From the NCBI GenBank assembly GCA_023630585.1, contig CM042535.1, positions 33,106,899-33,170,898 on the forward strand: 64,000 nt of DNA, given 5' to 3'. The notes under the pieces are model-generated. The model ran no database searches. It saw only the letters and a program-made list of their open reading frames with translations, and had not been told where the DNA came from. Both the position numbers and the translations under genes were made by a program. Positions 60,147 to 64,000 of this stretch are shown here, one piece after another. This stretch comes from Cranoglanis bouderius (taxonomy: Eukaryota; Chordata; Actinopteri; Siluriformes; Cranoglanididae). Each line of letters opens with the position of its first letter. The stretch's first letter is position 1.

Positions 60147-60789
60147 TCACAGAAAAAAAATGCCGGGGCATGAGTCGTAACCGCGTGGGAGGAAACCTTC
60201 ATGAGACTGACTTACATGCCGTCTCATTCCAGCGTTCAATGCTGAGGAGGAGTCTAGCCTAGAACCCTCAGAAAGGACCATTCTGGGATGGACACAGCCT
60301 CACTGAATAAAACGTACACGTTCAAACAGCCAGAGACATGTTTACCACCCACGCTTGCTGATATGATTTCTCTCGCTCAACAACGGCAACTTCGGCAAGG
60401 CGATTTTAATAATGTTGGGGGCGGGACACTTCAGATTCTGGACAGGATTTGACTGGACAGAAAATCTAATGAGAAGCTGAAGTGCAGAATGATGTCATCA
60501 GAATTTGTTTATTTTTATTGGTGGTAGAGGGAGAGTAAAATTTTTAACGCGTATATCTTCTAAATGTGAGTTATGTCATTGTTTTGGAGCGCACTTATAG
60601 CTTATAGATAACCTTAAGGCTAACACATTCATACTAAAAGCCACAAAACTTCAATTTCGATTCCATGGGGACTTGAAAGTAAATGTTAAATATAAATACA
60701 GTGTCAGTCCTGTCCCTGACAATGAGTACAACTCAAACTGTACAGTGTACCATGAAGTATGCAGCAGGTGATAATCGTGTCTGAGCAGC
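60147..60789. other. Intergenic, nothing supported
   Basis: No exon or known repeat recognised. Confidence 0.45.
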
Positions 60790-61685
60790 TAAAGAACAAA
60801 ATTCAGCAACAATGGACATTTAACAATGGACATCGTCACAAAGCAGCTTTACAGAAATCCAGATATAAAATCTATTTTAAACAAATCTTATATTTTATGG
60901 CATTGTCATTTCAATTTATCACTAATAAGCAAGCCAGAGGCGAAAGTGGCAAGGAAAACTCCCCGAGGCAACATGAGGAAGAAACCTTGAATGGAACAAG
61001 ACTCAAAAGGGAACCCATCCTCTTCTGGGTGACACTAAATAGTAATAACTATATACTATAAAGTCAAGCAGTGCTGAGTGTGTTAAAAGGAACTTGAGTA
61101 TGAGCATCATTCCAGATTTAGAGAAGTTGAAGTTTCTTGTATCAAACTGAAGTTATCGACCTTTCAGTGATGGAGACATGAGTGTAAATTGCTGTCTTAA
61201 GGGTATCACAGAAAGAACATCCACAACCATCTTAAGAGTGTCTGTGTGGTACCTTCCACAGTAATCCCATGGTGATATGTAGGTTATCCATGTAGGGCCA
61301 TCTTCTGCAGCAGGGAGTCATTTTCAGGTGAGTGAGGCTCTAGGCAGGGGTGGGGAATCAGGATGGATCAGACGGGTTTGGAGAGCAGAAGGATCACTGG
61401 TATCTAGCTCAACAGAGAGAGAGAGATGAGGAGGAAGAGAGAAATAACAGATTATTAGGTACACCCTTGTATTGTAATGGTTTATTACAGCATAACTGAA
61501 AGCGACAGCCCGAAGGTAACACAAACATGTTTGGGACATAAAGCAGCCAGCCACTCCACTGTCAACAAGCATGTGAGACTGGCAGGGGGGCTCTGGGGGA
61601 GAAATCATCCAAACATCCCAATTTACCAAAGCACTCTGTGCCCATTAACCCTCCAGATCCGCACCTTTACCTAAGAAAAAAACTA
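60790..61685 (-). mobile_element. 3' fragment of an L2-like LINE
   Basis: It shares CAAAGCAGCTTTACAGAAAT, AAGCAAGCCAGAGGCGA, GAGGAAGAAACCTTGA and GGGAACCCATCCTC with the element at 39298-41965, in the same orientation. No reverse transcriptase remains. Confidence 0.8.
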
Positions 61686-61930
61686 TTAACAAAACACCTA
61701 CAGTGCTGCTTGAAAGTTTGCGAATTTTCTATATTTCTGCATAAATATGACCTAAAACATCACACAAGTCCTAAAAGTAGATAAAGAGAACCCAGTTAAA
61801 CAAATGAGACAAAAAATATTATACTCTGTCATTTATTTATTAAGTAAAATGTTCAATATTACATATCTGTGAGTGGCAAAAGTATGCAAACCTCTAGGAT
61901 TGGCAGTTAATTTAAAGGTGAAATTAGAGT
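61686..61930. mobile_element. Tc1-like MITE fragment (TACAGTGCTGCTTGAAAGTT)
   Basis: The left end and the body (CTGCATAAATATGACCTAAA, GATAAAGAGAACCCAGTTAA) match a common fish element. It is truncated on the right. Confidence 0.65.
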
Positions 61931-62448
61931 CAGGCGTTATAAATAAAGCATACTTTTATAAATAAAGTATATTATGTATTAATAATGTGTATATTAAATT
62001 TGGTCATCCAATACGTCTTTGTCCATTAAGCCACGTTAAGTGTTTTCTTTATAAGAAAGAGGAGGAGAGGGGAGGAAAATGCTTAGCGTGAAACTTTGCG
62101 CTTCGCATTCAGATTCTGGGTTCATCTGCTTGCCTGTATATAGTATGTTTCATCAATAAAGTGTACACTGAATTTGGTCTTTTAACATCACTGTCTTAAT
62201 ACATTAAGCCATGTTAGGCATTTTCTTTATACTGGGTTTCTATGGGAGGAAAATGCTTAATGTAAAAACATTGTCTTTCCACTTGGATTATGGTTCTGTT
62301 GTCTTAGCAGTAGTGTTTATGAGAAATGTGGGAGAAAAATCGTTTTCCCTGGTCGCTGTTTTAGTACATAGCCCCTCATTAAGCGATTTAGAATGTCCCT
62401 TCGTATAGGTGGAAATGGTCATTTGTTTGCTAACCATCGTCTCCAGAG
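61931..62448. other. Intergenic, nothing supported
   Basis: A/T-rich. Two loosely similar segments (near 61980-62100 and 62160-62270, both with ATTAAGCCA and GTTAAGTGTTTTCTTTAT-like text) hint at an old duplication. Confidence 0.4.
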
Positions 62449-63829
62449 GCCTGTTGCATGAAGTGAGTTGAAGAAACTCAGAGCTGCAGAGTAAGTTTTA
62501 AGTTGACAAAACCAAACAAATCCAGCCCTGGTTAATTAAAATTAATAGGTTTCACGAATCTAGTTATCAACTTTCTCAATCAACCCAGGTTTTAACCCTG
62601 AATCAAGGTTTACTCAGCATGCACATGCACGTAAATGCCAGACCTTTGCAGCAAACAGCCAATAGCGTTCAACATGGAAAAAAAACAGGTGTGCATACTT
62701 CCGGTTGAAGAGCAAGAAATGATTATGCGGAAATGAGGAATTTAACCCTACACTAACCACAAAATGCAACACCTTTGCGGCTGCCAAAGCCCGGGAACAC
62801 TGCTGATGGTATAAATGTGTAAGTTTACTATAGGCTCACAATGAGAATAAATGGATTGAAAACGTATAAGCCCAACATATTTCATATAATTTCATTTAAT
62901 ATAAATGTCAATTGCTTTCACTAAATATTAATAAAATAAATAGCAATTTGTGAAAATATATTAGGGCTGCAGTAAAGCCACAGCATGAAAATATGTACCA
63001 CCCGCAAAGAACAGCAAAGCAATACTATATAGAGCAGTCCATACAGGAGTTCATGGCGTTTTTTGGTGATTGTTGTGGCCAAAAATGCTTGATTTTTCTG
63101 TGGCTTTTTTTTTTTTTTTTTCAAAATTTGCCATTTTTTTGTGCTTTTTTGTGGAAAACTACTTGAATTAACGAAATTGTTTTGCACGGACTTTCACAGT
63201 GATGTCTGTTGGTAAATGAGACTCATTTGTCTGTTTTAGCTGTACTCATGCTCGATGCACATGAATCGAAGGGGACTTTGGCTGAATGCGCATTGTGATG
63301 ACATCACATGACACGTCTTGGCCCGAATCTGCGGAAAATCTGTGGTAATTTAGAAAAATTGTGAATTCCTGTGAATATCGAAGAGTTTCCTTGATTCCTT
63401 GATACAGTTAGCCTACAGTAAGAGTATGGCTTTGGTGTGTCAGATTTTCAAGAAGAGCAGCACAGAAAAACTACTCCATCTGCCGAAGAGGATTGTATCT
63501 GTCCCTAAAAGTTATTTCCTTTTGAAGGGCCCTATCTTATTATTTTCCACAAGTGGTGAAGCCATCGCTACAAACACTAAAGGGTTAACTTTGATGCATC
63601 AGATTTATCTTACTTTGCTCACAGCTGATTGGTCCAATTTGGGTTTGAGTTCTCTTACCTAGAATAAAACCTGCTCTGGAGCAGGTTATCCATGTAGTGT
63701 AAGTTACCATGGTGAGGAAACCAGCTAAAAACCAATCCAGCTTGTTGAGTCAGAAAAGCCAGATTTTCCTCAAACTAAACGCTAATTTACCTGGGTAGCC
63801 ACCGAAACCAGCTTTGTGAAACAGGCCTC
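62449..63829. mobile_element. Harbinger/ISL2EU-like TIR element
   Basis: The left end AGGCCTGTTGCATGAAGTGA and, inverted on the right, AGGCCTGTTTCACAAAGCTG pair at the ends. Subterminal GGTTAATTAAAATTAAT-type and Lys/Asn-free A/T sequence lies inside. No transposase; about 1.38 kb. Confidence 0.65.
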
Positions 63830-63952
63830 TGAGTGCAAGTAGTTCATTGTCAAGGATATCAAAATAGTAAAAAAAATAGAAGATACAGTTATGATTGAAA
63901 TTCACCAGTAGGGGCAGGTGCATAGTGTTGAATAGTTAAATGAATCTTCAGG

Positions 63953-64000
63953 TGCATCTCAAAAAATTTGAATATCGTGGAAAAGTTCATTTTTTCCCCC
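63953..64000. mobile_element. Left end of a Tc1-like element, cut by the window edge
   Basis: CAGGTGCATCTCAAAAAATT followed by TGAATATCGTGGAAAAGTTC is the family end seen at 30411. Confidence 0.8.

Overview
The window is vertebrate nuclear DNA, almost certainly from a teleost fish. It has spliced genes with GT/AG introns, many Tc1/mariner elements and fish-type MITEs, an L2-like LINE, a gypsy LTR element and long (TA)n tracts. The species cannot be settled from the sequence; the repeat mix would suit an otophysan such as a catfish, but that is only an impression.

Two conserved genes meet tail to tail in the left half. On the + strand, 3590-17969, are the last seven coding exons of EYS (eyes shut homolog): three laminin-G domains alternating with EGF pairs. 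On the - strand, 33248-20903, is a complete 15-exon PHF3 gene (PHD finger protein 3): N-terminal conserved box, PHD finger, TFIIS-like central domain, SPOC domain and an RS/RD-rich tail. All exon joins keep frame and sum to 1743 codons plus stop. EYS and PHF3 are also neighbours in mammals, so this is ancient synteny. A CpG-rich stretch at about 34.7-35.0 kb is the likely PHF3 promoter.

From 35 kb onward the window is accessory. It holds a TIR element (35.5-36.2 kb), a CACTA/EnSpm-like remnant (36.4-38.2 kb), and a nested nest of transposons (38.55-46.15 kb) in which a Tc1 element contains a Harbinger-like element, which contains an L2 LINE, which contains a MITE, plus two further Tc1 copies.

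From 48.3 to 57.85 kb, on the - strand, lies a decayed gene of repeated coiled-coil exons. I do not recognise it. It has been split by a Tc1 and by a gypsy-type LTR element. The gypsy element is the most unusual object here: it keeps a gag remnant but no visible pol, and just upstream of its 3' LTR it carries an open frame with a zinc finger resembling the N-terminus of methionine aminopeptidase 1, followed by arrays of 42-, 12- and 39-bp repeats.

The last 6 kb is intergenic, with fragments of L2, Tc1-like MITEs, a (TA)n tract, a hairpin-forming repeat and a 1.4-kb Harbinger-like TIR element.
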